64,000 bases of DNA. Source: Aerococcus urinaeequi. GTDB taxonomy: Bacteria > Bacillota > Bacilli > Lactobacillales > Aerococcaceae. The notes beneath the pieces are model-generated. The model had not been told where the DNA came from and ran no database searches. It saw only the letters and a program-made list of their open reading frames with translations. Positions 16,667 to 26,358 of the stretch are shown here, one piece after another. A program made the position numbers and the translations under genes. The stretch is taken from assembly GCF_001543205.1 (NCBI RefSeq), contig NZ_CP014162.1:1178001-1242000 (forward strand), read 5' to 3'. How positions within the stretch are numbered: the stretch's first letter is position 1; each line of letters begins with the position of its first letter.

Positions 16667-18049
16667 TTACTTGAGAGCTAATTGACTGTGTTTGCTTTGC
16701 CTATCTTCCATGGCAAGGTAGGCCTTGTTTTTGGAAATGTTGACATAAGCTGGGCGGATAATTTTCGGGTCTTGAATTTGTTCCAAACGATGGGCGCACC
16801 AACCGGCAGTTCGTGCGACGGCAAAGATTGGGGTATAGAGGTCTGGACTCAGTCCAAGCATTCTATAAACAAGGCCCGTGTATAAATCGACGTTGGCACA
16901 AATTTCACTGGCAGGACGCTTTTCGTTGATGAGGTCTTTGGTGATGGCTTCGATGTTACTTAGGAGGTTGAAGTCATCGCAATAGCCTTTTTCAATGGCC
17001 ATTTCTTTCGCCTTATCTTTCAGCAAAACAGCTCGTGGGTCTGACTTTGTATATACTGCATGCCCCATACCGTAGATGAGACCTGACTGGTCAAAGGCTT
17101 GCTTATTTAAGATGTCACGTAAGTATTTTTCAACTTGGTCCTTATCCGTCCAATCAGCCGTTGTGGCTTTTAAATCTTGCACCATGGCTTCTACCATCGA
17201 ATTGGCGCCACCGTGTTTTGACCCTTTAAGCGAACTTAAGGCTGTTGAAATGGTTGAATAAGTATCCGTTCCTGTTGAAGACACTACGTGAGTAGCGAAG
17301 GTTGAATTGTTCCCGCCACCGTGTTCCGCATGGATAATCAAACATAGGTCTAGTAACTTGGCTTCCTCATCTGTAAATGTCGCGTCTGGACGAATAAGAT
17401 GAAGGATTGTTTCAGCTGTGGACATATTCGGCTCCAGGTGATGCAAGATAAGTGACGCATCATCGTAGTAATACTTCTTACCTATGTAGGAATAGGCAAG
17501 TATGAGTGGCATCTTCGCAATGATGGAAATGACTTGGGAGATTTGGTTTTCAAAATCACGATCTTCCGCCTTATCATCAAAGGAATAAAGTGCCAATAAT
17601 ACCCGTTGCATATTATTCATTACGTTTTCGGATGGTGAATTAATAATGAAATTTTCAATGAAGCTATCGGGGAGTTTTCGATTCTCCTCCAGCAATTCAT
17701 CAAAAGCAGCCATTTCTCCTTTAGTTGGTAAACTGCCAGAGAGCAATAGGTAGATGGTTTCCTCATAGCCGAACTTATCTTCTTTAAAATAATTCTCTAC
17801 TAAGTCTGTCAATCGAATTCCCCGATAACGGAGTTCCCCTTCTGTCGGAATTATTTTATCATCTAGCATTTTATATCCTGAAACTGAAGCAATCCCTGAC
17901 ACCCCAACTAATACACCTGTACCATCGTCATTCCGTAGACCGTGTTTCAAGTCATAGGTAGAATAATGGTCAGGAGAGATGGTTGTGTTAGCTTTTACTA
18001 CATCAACAAATTGACGTCCAAACTCTCTATTATCAAAATCGATAGACAA
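16667..18049 (-). CDS. Citrate synthase / 2-methylcitrate synthase family
   Basis: The roughly 460-residue protein has the citrate synthase core: LRYRGIRLTDLVENYF, the active-site region LIIHAEHGGGNNSTFATHVVSS near residue 250, SLKGSKHGGAN, and GMGHAVYTKSDPR with the catalytic Asp/Arg stretch. It condenses an acyl-CoA with an oxo-acid, usually acetyl-CoA with oxaloacetate. It leads an operon with ComA-like and PrpD-like genes, 50 bases from the next start. The frame opens with GTG at 18061 directly against the ribosome site AAAGAAAGG; TTG at 18049 is the more workable start and I chose it, with some doubt. Confidence 0.88.
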   Translation of the reverse strand: MSIDFDNREFGRQFVDVVKANTTISPDHYSTYDLKHGLRNDDGTGVLVGVSGIASVSGYKMLDDKIIPTEGELRYRGIRLTDLVENYFKEDKFGYEETIYLLLSGSLPTKGEMAAFDELLEENRKLPDSFIENFIINSPSENVMNNMQRVLLALYSFDDKAEDRDFENQISQVISIIAKMPLILAYSYIGKKYYYDDASLILHHLEPNMSTAETILHLIRPDATFTDEEAKLLDLCLIIHAEHGGGNNSTFATHVVSSTGTDTYSTISTALSSLKGSKHGGANSMVEAMVQDLKATTADWTDKDQVEKYLRDILNKQAFDQSGLIYGMGHAVYTKSDPRAVLLKDKAKEMAIEKGYCDDFNLLSNIEAITKDLINEKRPASEICANVDLYTGLVYRMLGLSPDLYTPIFAVARTAGWCAHRLEQIQDPKIIRPAYVNISKNKAYLAMEDRQSKHSQLALK

Positions 18050-18183
18050 GATATACCGCACCCTTTCTTTAATTTTAATAAAACATGCAAAACAGAAACC
18101 CTGTAGAAAACGCTACAAGTAAGTTTTGATAACTGTATCCTAGTCACTTTAGATTTGAATGTCAACCACTATTTTAAGAATGT

Positions 18184-18331
18184 GATGAGAGTGAATCTCA
18201 TCTTTTTCTTATCTCACAAGGGTTTGTGCCGTGTAAAATAATTTAAAAATATTTTCAAAAAAGTAACATGACAGAAAAATACCTCACATGATTTTCTCAT
18301 CAATGTAAGATTTTCTCCGCAAATCATGTGA
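18184..18331. promoter_or_regulatory. Inverted repeats in the region upstream of the citrate synthase operon
   Basis: The 457-base gap 18050-18506 holds two clear inverted repeats. One is a 7-bp hairpin GATGAGA/TCTCATC at 18184-18202 followed by T5. The other is an 11-bp perfect repeat, TCACATGATTT at 18284-18294 with AAATCATGTGA at 18321-18331. A smaller TGTAG/CTACA repeat lies near 18101-18116. These may be operator or leader structures of the citrate synthase operon; I recognise no known regulator site. Confidence 0.4.
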
Positions 18332-18506
18332 TATTTGTAAGAAAAGACACAGAACTGGAAGAAGTGGAAAATAATTTAAAAGTTATGCAAATTAAGTGTG
18401 CAAATAAATATAAATGAACACCAAAAAAAGCCCTTGCTGATTCATTTGATGCAGCAAGGACTGTGTATGATATTAACTATTTGAAATGATTTGAAAGACT
18501 TTCCTA

Positions 18507-19616
18507 CTATTGGACACGCTTTTGGATATAATTTTCAACGGCATAGTCGCTAGGATCAAGCAAGGTTTCCTCATTATTGATTAAGCGACTCATCTCTCTA
18601 GCAATCAAAGGGCCGGTGGTTAAACCGGATGAACCCAAGCCGGATGCCACATAAACATTTGGCCGGTCAGGCAATGGTCCATAGAAGGGCGCATAGTCAG
18701 AGGTATAAGCCCGGCTACCGATTTTATAGTCAGTGACTGGATAGTTAGCCAATTCAGGGACCAGTTGATAGATTTTGGAAAAGATATCCACTAATTGGCT
18801 TGGGTCTGTGGACAAATCAAAGCCTTGATTGTCTTCATGACTAGCGCCCACAAAGATTTTCCCGTCTAAATGAGGTATAAAATCACCTTCACCTTCAGGC
18901 ATAATCAGGGGTAATGCTTGGGTATCCCAGTCGGTTTCAATCACTGCCAGTTGGCCTTTTTGAGGGCGGACATCTACTTGATAGCCCAGTGGGTCAAGGA
19001 CCTGACCCAACCAAGCACCAGTCGCTAAAACAACGGTATCATAGACTTCTTGGTCATTTTTCACCATAACTTTACCATCATCTAAGAAAGTTAAATCAGC
19101 CCGAACATTCACAACTTTTAGATTTTCCCCCTTTGCTGCGGTAATTAAATCCTGACATAAAGCTTGACCGTCTACTACCGCACCGCCATCCGTTTCAATC
19201 AGGTCGTTGTCATAGTGAAAATGGGGAAATCGAGCCTGTTGATAAGTTGGGGATAACTTGTTAATTTCTTGGATTAAAGAGGCTTCTCCTTGTCGTTTTT
19301 CAGCAATCGCCATCAAATCATCAATCAGTTTGGGCTTCTTCTTCAACAACCAAGTCGTTTTTTGTTGATAAGCCTGGGTCACTATCCCAGCGTCCGCCAA
19401 ATCTTTCAATAAGTCTCGGTAAAAATGGGCCCCACCATTGGCTAGGCGGTACCAGGGTTTATTGCGACGTTTAGAGAACCAGGGGCAGATAATGCCGGCC
19501 GCCGCTTTAGTAGCTTGCCCAATTCCGTCGTCATATAGGGTTACATCATGGTCTTTGGTTAAATAAAAGGCAGCGGTCGATCCAAGGATCCCGCCACCTA
19601 TTACTGCTATCTTCAC
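18507..19616 (-). CDS. FAD-dependent oxidoreductase, DAO (D-amino acid oxidase/ThiO-like) family
   Basis: The 369-residue protein begins with an FAD-binding Rossmann motif, MKIAVIGGGILGSTAAFYLT. It has TDGGAVVDGQALCQDL near residue 195, VVLATGAWLGQVLDPLG near 230 and the C-terminal DAO signature RAYTSDYAPFYGPLPDRPNVYVASGLGSSGLT. The fold oxidises small amines or amino acids such as glycine, sarcosine or D-amino acids; the substrate is not evident. No thiamine genes lie nearby. It is followed on the same strand by nothing obvious, and it may share a transcript with the DUF1129 gene upstream (87-base gap). Confidence 0.82.
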   Translation of the reverse strand: MKIAVIGGGILGSTAAFYLTKDHDVTLYDDGIGQATKAAAGIICPWFSKRRNKPWYRLANGGAHFYRDLLKDLADAGIVTQAYQQKTTWLLKKKPKLIDDLMAIAEKRQGEASLIQEINKLSPTYQQARFPHFHYDNDLIETDGGAVVDGQALCQDLITAAKGENLKVVNVRADLTFLDDGKVMVKNDQEVYDTVVLATGAWLGQVLDPLGYQVDVRPQKGQLAVIETDWDTQALPLIMPEGEGDFIPHLDGKIFVGASHEDNQGFDLSTDPSQLVDIFSKIYQLVPELANYPVTDYKIGSRAYTSDYAPFYGPLPDRPNVYVASGLGSSGLTTGPLIAREMSRLINNEETLLDPSDYAVENYIQKRVQ

Positions 19617-19703
19617 TTAGTTAGCTCCTTACTATATATCGGTACAATGTATCAGTACTATTAATCAGTACCAATATCAGCGAAATTCAGCTTTTGCTAG
19701 CCC

Positions 19704-20789
19704 TTATTTTTTACGGCGCTGACTGGTTTTGCCAGATTCGCTATTTTTCTTGTTGTCTTTATCTGCCTTATCGCTGTAACCATCACGTTCTTGACGGTCT
19801 TGCATTTCCCGGTAAGTCTTCCGGTTAATAATCGGCCGTTTTAACATGATAGTATTCCACAAGTTATTTAAACGCATGGGTTCATCAGAGACAGCTAGTT
19901 TTTCCTCATTATTACTATCAGGTGTTTGGTCTAATTCCCGAACTGGGGTTAAATCCTTATCTTCATTCCCTGGTTGGCCTGTTAAATAGGCTCCTAAAGT
20001 TGGTGAATAGGTGTCGTCATCACTTAAAGTCGACTGAGCCGCTCGGTTTGAAATCCATAAGTCTACCTTATCGCCCACATTGAAGTAAGAGACCAAGAAG
20101 TAGTATCCCATAGCGATAATGGCAATGGCCCATACCAACCAGACTGGTAGGTTAATCTGCGCTACCCGGTATGAATGAATAATGTAGGGTAGGGTGAAAA
20201 CCAGTGCGGCAGAAAAGATGCCGGCCAATAAATATAAGACATTAAAGCCTTGGTACCACTTGCGACCAAAGGCAGTATTCCGCTGGAAAGTCACCCAAAA
20301 GAAAATGGCTGTGAAAATCACGAAAACCTGGAGAGGCAATCCTAAAATTGATACCGCAACTGGCATCTGGAGAGCAGAAGCAAAGTCACCCCACCATGCG
20401 TAACCGGCAATAAACATATAAGTCGCATAAATGGTTAAAGTTAAGACCACAAATGATAGAACAGCTGGTACATACTTAGCTAAATTAAAATCATATCGTT
20501 CAATATTCAAGCGACGAAGGGTCAACTTACAATAATCCTCCCCCGACATCCCTAGCACTTCCTCAGCTGAAATTTGTCGCAGTTCCGCTACCTGCAATCG
20601 GTCCACCAATTTCGATAACTCCTGATAAATCGCAGGTTGCGCCGGACCACTCGTTAGAAAATACCCCTCACAATCCTGGAAGAAGGACCGCATATCCGCC
20701 GACAAGGCGCTGGCTTTTTGATGTGTTTCCGCCCGCAAAGATTGCATCTGGTTGACACTCGCATCCGTATTATATCTTCGTTGTGCCAT
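19704..20789 (-). CDS. DUF1129-like membrane protein
   Basis: This 361-residue protein has a soluble helical N-terminus (residues 1-100; SALSADMRSFFQDCEGYFL, then an LRRLNIERYDFN stretch). Four membrane segments fall between about residues 105 and 235, and a long polar tail follows with strongly basic ends (SGKTSQRRKK). The pattern of a helical domain plus four segments resembles the DUF1129 family of lactobacilli; no function is known. The ATG at 20789 has GAGGAG upstream, three codons inside the longest frame. It diverges from the aminotransferase gene at 21068. Confidence 0.6.
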   Translation of the reverse strand: MAQRRYNTDASVNQMQSLRAETHQKASALSADMRSFFQDCEGYFLTSGPAQPAIYQELSKLVDRLQVAELRQISAEEVLGMSGEDYCKLTLRRLNIERYDFNLAKYVPAVLSFVVLTLTIYATYMFIAGYAWWGDFASALQMPVAVSILGLPLQVFVIFTAIFFWVTFQRNTAFGRKWYQGFNVLYLLAGIFSAALVFTLPYIIHSYRVAQINLPVWLVWAIAIIAMGYYFLVSYFNVGDKVDLWISNRAAQSTLSDDDTYSPTLGAYLTGQPGNEDKDLTPVRELDQTPDSNNEEKLAVSDEPMRLNNLWNTIMLKRPIINRKTYREMQDRQERDGYSDKADKDNKKNSESGKTSQRRKK

Positions 20790-21067
20790 TGTATACACTC
20801 CTCATTAGTACAATTGATACAGCTTTTTGGAAAAGGGGGAATCGCGCTTTTGCTCGCACCCCTTATTTTTCCACTTCTTTTTATTATATACTACCAAAAG
20901 TTAGACCAATAGCGGTAGCCTTTAAATATTTTGTAATTTTTAGAGGTTAGGAACTGTCCTTTTACAAAAAGGTTTAGAAAAGGCATCACGATTTTTGGGG
21001 ATAAGTGCTACAATATAGGAAATATGCGGTTGGGGGACTGGCCGGTTAATGAGAGGATTTTTGTGGT

Positions 21068-22219
21068 ATGACGATTAATGAGCGATTAAAGCAGATTACG
21101 CCGTCTGAGATTCGGGCTTTTGATGCGCAGGTGTCGACGATTCCTGGCTTGTTGAATTTTACGATTGGGGAGCCAAATTTTGATGTGCCTGAATTTATTA
21201 AAGATGCGATGAAAGAGGCTTTGGATAAGAATTTCACCCACTATGCGGCTTCGGATGGTTTGCAGGAGTTGCGTCAGGCGATTGCTAATTTTTACCAACG
21301 TCGTCATCAACTAGACCTAAACTGGCAACAAATTATGGTGACGGTGGGGGCTAGTCAAGGTTTTATGATTACCATGATGGCCCTTTTGAATCCTGGGGAT
21401 AAGGTCTTGATTCCATCACCATATTTCCCACTATATGGCTATTCTTCTATTTTATCTGGTGGGGAGTCAATTTTTGTGGATACGTCTGCTGATGGTTTTG
21501 TCTTAACGCCTGAAGTTTTGGACCACCAGCTACAAGGTCATCCTGAGATCAAGTTGTTGATGCTGAATTATCCAAACAATCCAACTGGGACCACTTATTC
21601 TAAGGATCAGGTCAAGGGGTTGGCAGAGGTCTTGCGGAAGTATCCGGATGTTTATGTCTTGTCGGATGAAATTTACGGGGATTTGGTTTATGAAGGTGAC
21701 CACTATTCAATGGTTGAAGAATTGCCTGACCGGACAATTTTATTGGCAGGCGCGTCTAAATCTTATGCCATGACCGGCTTTAGACTAGGCTTCTTACATA
21801 TTCCAGCTGACCTATACGAAGAGTTGTTCAAAATTTTCCAAACCATGGTAACCTGTGTATCAACACCTGACCAGTGGGCCGGGGTAGCTGCTTATAATGA
21901 CGGCGACCAAGCCATTGATGACATGAAGGGTGAATACAACCACCGCAGGAATATGATTGTGGACCGGATGATAGCTATGGGATTTGATATCCCGCATCCA
22001 GCTGGCGCATTTTATGTATTCCCCCGCATTCCAGCCAAATACGGTGATGATGACCAAGCCTTTGCTCTAGATTTAGCTGAAAAAGCGAAAGTCGGTGTCA
22101 TTCCTGGCTCAGCCTTTGGACCAGGCGGCCAAGGTTACTTCCGTTTCTCTTATGCCGCAGCCTATGAGGATATTGCCGTAGCCATGGACCGGATGGCAGC
22201 CTTTATGGAAGCATTATAG
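21068..22219 (+). CDS. Class I/II aminotransferase (PatA/AraT-like)
   Basis: The 383-residue fold-type I PLP enzyme has TIGEPNFDVPEFIKDAM near residue 32, YAASDGLQELRQAI, the substrate loop NYPNNPTGTTYS near 165, SDEIYGDLVYEG and the PLP lysine in GASKSYAMTGFRLGF near 235. This is the pattern of PatA (N-acetyl-LL-diaminopimelate aminotransferase) and aromatic aminotransferases of Gram-positives; the two are hard to separate by eye, and neighbours give no hint. It is monocistronic. The last third uses more C-ending codons than the first, giving a patchy composition, possibly a recombination mosaic. Confidence 0.88.
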   Translation: MTINERLKQITPSEIRAFDAQVSTIPGLLNFTIGEPNFDVPEFIKDAMKEALDKNFTHYAASDGLQELRQAIANFYQRRHQLDLNWQQIMVTVGASQGFMITMMALLNPGDKVLIPSPYFPLYGYSSILSGGESIFVDTSADGFVLTPEVLDHQLQGHPEIKLLMLNYPNNPTGTTYSKDQVKGLAEVLRKYPDVYVLSDEIYGDLVYEGDHYSMVEELPDRTILLAGASKSYAMTGFRLGFLHIPADLYEELFKIFQTMVTCVSTPDQWAGVAAYNDGDQAIDDMKGEYNHRRNMIVDRMIAMGFDIPHPAGAFYVFPRIPAKYGDDDQAFALDLAEKAKVGVIPGSAFGPGGQGYFRFSYAAAYEDIAVAMDRMAAFMEAL

Positions 22220-22425
22220 AAAAATAAATAGATCAAATAAAGTCGGGGCCACTGGTCTCGATTTTTTATTTCGTTAAAGTGGGTTTCAATTTGATTGGAA
22301 AATGAATATAAATATAAATATAAATTGCCTGTACATGCCCATTTGAACGGCTTAAATATCGACAGGGACGGCTTGGTCGAGTAAGATGGAAGACGAAGAA
22401 AGTTTGAAATATGGGGGAGATTTCC

Positions 22426-23667
22426 ATGAATGAAATCAATAAACAGGCAAATAGAAACTGGGTAAGGGATGTCGCTTTATTCCTAACCAGTCAGGGGATT
22501 TCCCTATTCGGATCATCCATCGTCCAATATGCCATCATGTGGCATATTACGATTGAAACCGGGTCCGGTGTCATGATGACCTTGTATATCATCTGCGCCT
22601 TTTTACCAACCTTTTTACTGTCACCAGTAACAGGGGTCTGGGCTGACCGGTTTAACCGAAAGCAATTAATCATGTGGGCTGATGGTGGGATTGCGGTATC
22701 AACGCTTATTTTAGCCTTGTTGTATATGCAGGGTTACCAAGAGATTTGGATGTTACTGATTGTGGCGGCCATTCGTGCCTTTGGCGCAGCCGTCCAAACA
22801 CCGGCAGTGGGTGCTATTTTGCCACAAATCGTCCCTAAATCAGAATTAACTCGGATTAACGGCCTCAATTCCTCTATTCAAGGGATTCTAAACTTCGGGT
22901 CGCCTTTGATATCAGCGGGTTTGCTAGCAGCCTGGCCACTGGCTTACATCTTCCTAGTCGATGTGGTTACAGCGGGATTAGCGATTGTCACCATGTTATT
23001 TTTGAAAGTCCGGACCCATGACAAGGCAAGTAGAGACCAGGCGGCGTCCTATACTGCCGACTTTATGTTGGGCGTCCGGTACGTCAAAAACCATGACTTC
23101 CTAAGAAACCTATTCATCTTCTTCGGCATCTTCATGTTACTAATCGCGCCAGCCTCCATGTTACCGACTTTAGTTGTGACAAGGACATACGGAGACGAAG
23201 TGTGGCGGTTGTCAGCTATTGAAATTGCTTTCTCAGTCGGGTTCGTCTTAGGTGGCGGTTTGATTTCTTGGTGGCAAGGATTTCCCAACCGAATCAAGAC
23301 CATGGCCTTGGGTTCCTTTATCTTGGCGGCCTGCACCTTGGGATTAGGTTCGACCAGCAACTTCTGGTTGTATGTCGTCCTGATGGTCATTACAGGGATT
23401 GCCGTCCCTTTATTCAATACCCCATCTATGGTACTGATTCAAGACCATGTGGAAGAAGCCTATCTAGGTCGGGTGTTTGGGGTCATGTCTATGATCAACA
23501 CCGCCATGATGCCTTTAGGAATGGCCTTGTTTGGCCCCTTAGCTGATTTTATGCCCATTTCTTATATCCTATTATTCGCAGGATTTGCCTTAGTTATCCT
23601 GTCATTTGGCTTCCTGCGCAACAAAGCCTTGCTGGAAGCAGGGAAACCTGTATTGAAGGTGGATTAA
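22426..23667 (+). CDS. MFS transporter, probable drug/macrolide-type efflux pump
   Basis: The 413-residue protein has about twelve membrane segments. The MFS motif-A loop appears as GVWADRFNRKQLI near residue 75. Its halves are linked by a charged loop (KVRTHDKASRDQAA) near 190. The N-terminus (RDVALFLTSQGISLFGSSIVQYAIMWHIT) is typical of the Mef/enterobactin-exporter-like subgroup. The substrate is unknown. The true start is ATG 22426 behind a GGGGGAG site, five codons inside the longest frame. A strong hairpin follows the gene. Confidence 0.85.
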   Translation: MNEINKQANRNWVRDVALFLTSQGISLFGSSIVQYAIMWHITIETGSGVMMTLYIICAFLPTFLLSPVTGVWADRFNRKQLIMWADGGIAVSTLILALLYMQGYQEIWMLLIVAAIRAFGAAVQTPAVGAILPQIVPKSELTRINGLNSSIQGILNFGSPLISAGLLAAWPLAYIFLVDVVTAGLAIVTMLFLKVRTHDKASRDQAASYTADFMLGVRYVKNHDFLRNLFIFFGIFMLLIAPASMLPTLVVTRTYGDEVWRLSAIEIAFSVGFVLGGGLISWWQGFPNRIKTMALGSFILAACTLGLGSTSNFWLYVVLMVITGIAVPLFNTPSMVLIQDHVEEAYLGRVFGVMSMINTAMMPLGMALFGPLADFMPISYILLFAGFALVILSFGFLRNKALLEAGKPVLKVD

Positions 23668-23682
23668 AAAGTTCAATTATTT

Positions 23683-23730
23683 AAAAGAGTAGAGAATGTG
23701 ACCAAAACACCAATCTCTACTCTTTATTTT
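23683..23730 (+). terminator. Terminator after the MFS gene
   Basis: A perfect 12-bp stem AAAGAGTAGAGA / TCTCTACTCTTT with an 18-base loop is followed by TATTTTA. It lies 15 bases after the MFS stop. Confidence 0.75.
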
Positions 23731-23863
23731 ACTTGTTTAAAATCTATTTGACTCTTTAAGAATCCTAATGAGGTGCTTAGTTTAGTTGATCAATATCTAA
23801 ATCTTTCAATTTAACCAGGACATCTCTTAATGAGTTAAAGGGTGCCACTATAAATGAAAAACC

Positions 23864-25255
23864 TTATGCCAATGTGTCTGTTGAATTTTCATCCAGTGGG
23901 GTAATTGTACCCGTTTTTGTCATAGCATGAATTTGTTTTAGAATTGGTTCAAACAAGGTAATGTTGTCACGGTTTTTCCCATAGAATAATTCATTCGGTA
24001 AGAATAGTCGCTCATCACCGCGCTGTTGACCAGTAAAGGCTGCGATTAAACTCGAAGCTTTTGACAATTCAACCATGTGGCCATTTTTCTCAACTAATTC
24101 AATTTGCGTACGTGGTTTCTCGGCACTTGGTCGGTAGAAATCATACGGTAAATCAAAGCGCGAGTTCATAGCAACATAGTATTGGATGTCGTAGCCTAAT
24201 TTGCCCACTAAGTCGATCAATACTTTCACGTCTTCTTGGTTTTCAACCTCGTTGTAAGTGACTGACTTAAATGGTTTGCGGTTAACAAAGCGGTCAGCTA
24301 AATCTCGCAAGACTGGGTCTTCTGCATAGAAAATCCAGTGTTGGAAATAAGTTTGTAAGACCCCATCATCTAGGCGCAGGTAATCCTCTAACGTCCAATC
24401 TTGAGTGAAGAATGGCTCTAAAAAGAATGCGTAGGTATCATGGCTAGTAAATTGGTCTTTCGTGAGGAACAATTCCTGTGCACGTTTCAGTAAGTGGTGT
24501 AGTAGCATCTCCATACCTCGTGATACAGGATGGAAGTAGACCTGCATATACATTTGATAACGACTAGTGATATAGTCCTCCACTGCATGCATACCGTTGT
24601 AGTCAAAACGAATACCATCTTTATAAGGGTGCATCACTCGTAGAATCCGGCTCAAATCAAAGTTCCCGTAATTAGTGCCAGAGAAGTAAGAGTCACGGAG
24701 TAGATAATCCATTCGGTCAGCGTCAATTTGACTAGAAATCAACTGAACAACTTGCGGATTTGGATAGGTTTTATCAATGACAGACGCTACTTGTCTTGGG
24801 AAATCAGCGGATACCCCGCGTAAAATCTGGTTGACCTCAGTGGCTTCTGACAAAATGATTTCTCTTGTCATGGTTTCGTGGTCAGTATTGAAAATATTCT
24901 CAAAGGTATGGGAGAAAGGTCCGTGCCCAATGTCGTGTAAGAGTGCAGCACATAAGACGACCAATCGCTCACTATCGTCCCAAGCGCCACCATCTTCAAC
25001 GGCATAATTTCGTACAAATTTATCACAAATCTTTCGAGCAATTTCATAAACACCCAATGAATGGCTAAACCGTGAATGTTCCGCCCCGTGGAAGGTATAA
25101 GAAGCCGTCCCCATTTGTTTGATTCGGCGTAGGCGTTGCATTTCTTTAGAATTGATCAGGTCCATAATTACCTGGTGTTGGACGTGGATGTAGTCGTGCA
25201 CGGGGTCCCGAAACACCTTCTCGGGTATGCGTTTACTCGCTTCTGCAATACTCAT
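23864..25255 (-). CDS. HD-domain phosphohydrolase (YwfO / dGTPase-like)
   Basis: The 463-residue protein begins AEASKRIPEKVFRDPVHDYIHVQ and carries the HD motif: FHGAEHSRFSHSLGVYEIARKI with H...H, then AALLHDIGHGPFSHTFE and ISSQIDADRMDYLLRDSYF. This is the order of the YwfO/SAMHD1-like dNTP triphosphohydrolase family. Enterococcal and Bacillus homologues hydrolyse dNTPs. The frame is open to 25273, but ATG 25255 has AAAGGAG. It is followed on the same strand by nothing, and it lies 62 bases downstream of lipL, as in the Bacillus ywf region. Confidence 0.88.
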   Translation of the reverse strand: MSIAEASKRIPEKVFRDPVHDYIHVQHQVIMDLINSKEMQRLRRIKQMGTASYTFHGAEHSRFSHSLGVYEIARKICDKFVRNYAVEDGGAWDDSERLVVLCAALLHDIGHGPFSHTFENIFNTDHETMTREIILSEATEVNQILRGVSADFPRQVASVIDKTYPNPQVVQLISSQIDADRMDYLLRDSYFSGTNYGNFDLSRILRVMHPYKDGIRFDYNGMHAVEDYITSRYQMYMQVYFHPVSRGMEMLLHHLLKRAQELFLTKDQFTSHDTYAFFLEPFFTQDWTLEDYLRLDDGVLQTYFQHWIFYAEDPVLRDLADRFVNRKPFKSVTYNEVENQEDVKVLIDLVGKLGYDIQYYVAMNSRFDLPYDFYRPSAEKPRTQIELVEKNGHMVELSKASSLIAAFTGQQRGDERLFLPNELFYGKNRDNITLFEPILKQIHAMTKTGTITPLDENSTDTLA

Positions 25256-25317
25256 AACAGTCTCCTTTGTCAAATTCTGCCTCTCTATATTTATACGTGA
25301 AGGCGGGCGGTTTCTAT

Positions 25318-26190
25318 CTATTGATTTGCTAATATATCGTAAAGGACTTGGTTTCGTTTCTGCATTCGTTCGATATAAGTCGCCGTATCTAATTCACTTT
25401 GTTTTCTCTCATTTAAGTTGACGCCAGCATGGGCGATAACTGCTAGCAACTGATTTACAAATTGTTCAACTGAATCAATGCTTGAAAAGTCAGAAAGGTT
25501 CGCCATGACACTTGGGTCAACTTGAGGATAGCGACCTTTTTCGTCTTGGTTCGCTTGCCCCTCATGATACATATCAGCTACTAATTGGCCGCGACTCTCT
25601 TGGTCTCCGCTGATTGACATGTATAGGTAAATCCCTACCGCATGACCGATTCTACGTTGGGCAATACCGGCTACTTTTTGCCCACGAATGGATACGTCAA
25701 ATTTACCAGGGCAGTAGGATGTAGCGACTTCGCCAACTTCCAGTGATACGCCATGTGCGTCCATCATTTCTTGTAAGAGTGCGACGATAAATTCATAAGC
25801 CTGATCTATGGTTAAGGCTTGGTTTTTGGTGTCTATCAATAGAGTCACGTTCAAGACATTTGGGTCAGATACCACCGCTAAACCACCAGCAGGGCGTACT
25901 ACTGGTAAAATATCCTGGTTTTTATATAACCAAGTTACGGCCTGGTTAAAGTTGGGTAAGCGAGTATCCATTCCACCAAGAATAACTGTTGGGCGGGTTG
26001 GCCAGAAATGGATGGCTAATGGGGCTTCAAAAGTTTCTTGGTTGATGGCATTCAAGATAGCATCGTCAACCGCAAAGGGTAGCAAGGCTGCATCTGCCTC
26101 CTCTAAACCATAGGCTTGATTATTTTTAGTAATATCTTTATAGACCGCCATAGTCAGCGGTTTGTTGCTTGTTTTAAAAACCTCAAACAT
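25318..26190 (-). CDS. lipL: Octanoyl/lipoyl transferase of the LipL/LplA family
   Basis: The 290-residue protein has the lipoate ligase/transferase fold. The markers are IHFWPTRPTVILGGMDTRLPNF near residue 55, VVRPAGGLAVVSDPNVLNVTLL near 92, and SYCPGKFDVSIRGQKVAGIAQRR near 165. The Cys in YCPGKFD matches the catalytic cysteine of LipL (amidotransferase between GcvH and E2 subunits), which favours LipL over LplA. ATG 26190 follows GGAAAGGA, 14 codons inside the longest frame. It probably forms an operon with the HD-domain gene downstream. Confidence 0.82.
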   Translation of the reverse strand: MFEVFKTSNKPLTMAVYKDITKNNQAYGLEEADAALLPFAVDDAILNAINQETFEAPLAIHFWPTRPTVILGGMDTRLPNFNQAVTWLYKNQDILPVVRPAGGLAVVSDPNVLNVTLLIDTKNQALTIDQAYEFIVALLQEMMDAHGVSLEVGEVATSYCPGKFDVSIRGQKVAGIAQRRIGHAVGIYLYMSISGDQESRGQLVADMYHEGQANQDEKGRYPQVDPSVMANLSDFSSIDSVEQFVNQLLAVIAHAGVNLNERKQSELDTATYIERMQKRNQVLYDILANQ

Positions 26191-26358
26191 TATGTGAAAG
26201 TCCTTTCCACTAATTTGTCTATATTGTAACATAAAAGTAGCTATTTCCCCTATTTGACGGCGGTTTCACCGGTATACAATCTTTGAAGTCCTAAGGAATC
26301 ATGTTAGAATAGGGAGGTAAAATATGCATACAATGATGAAATTAGAGGAGGTTGCCAA

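Noticed and set aside
18101-18116. TGTAGAAAACGCTACA upstream of citrate synthase as a cre site.
   Set aside because: Aligned on its CG, it misses three of the fixed cre positions; kept only as a small inverted repeat.
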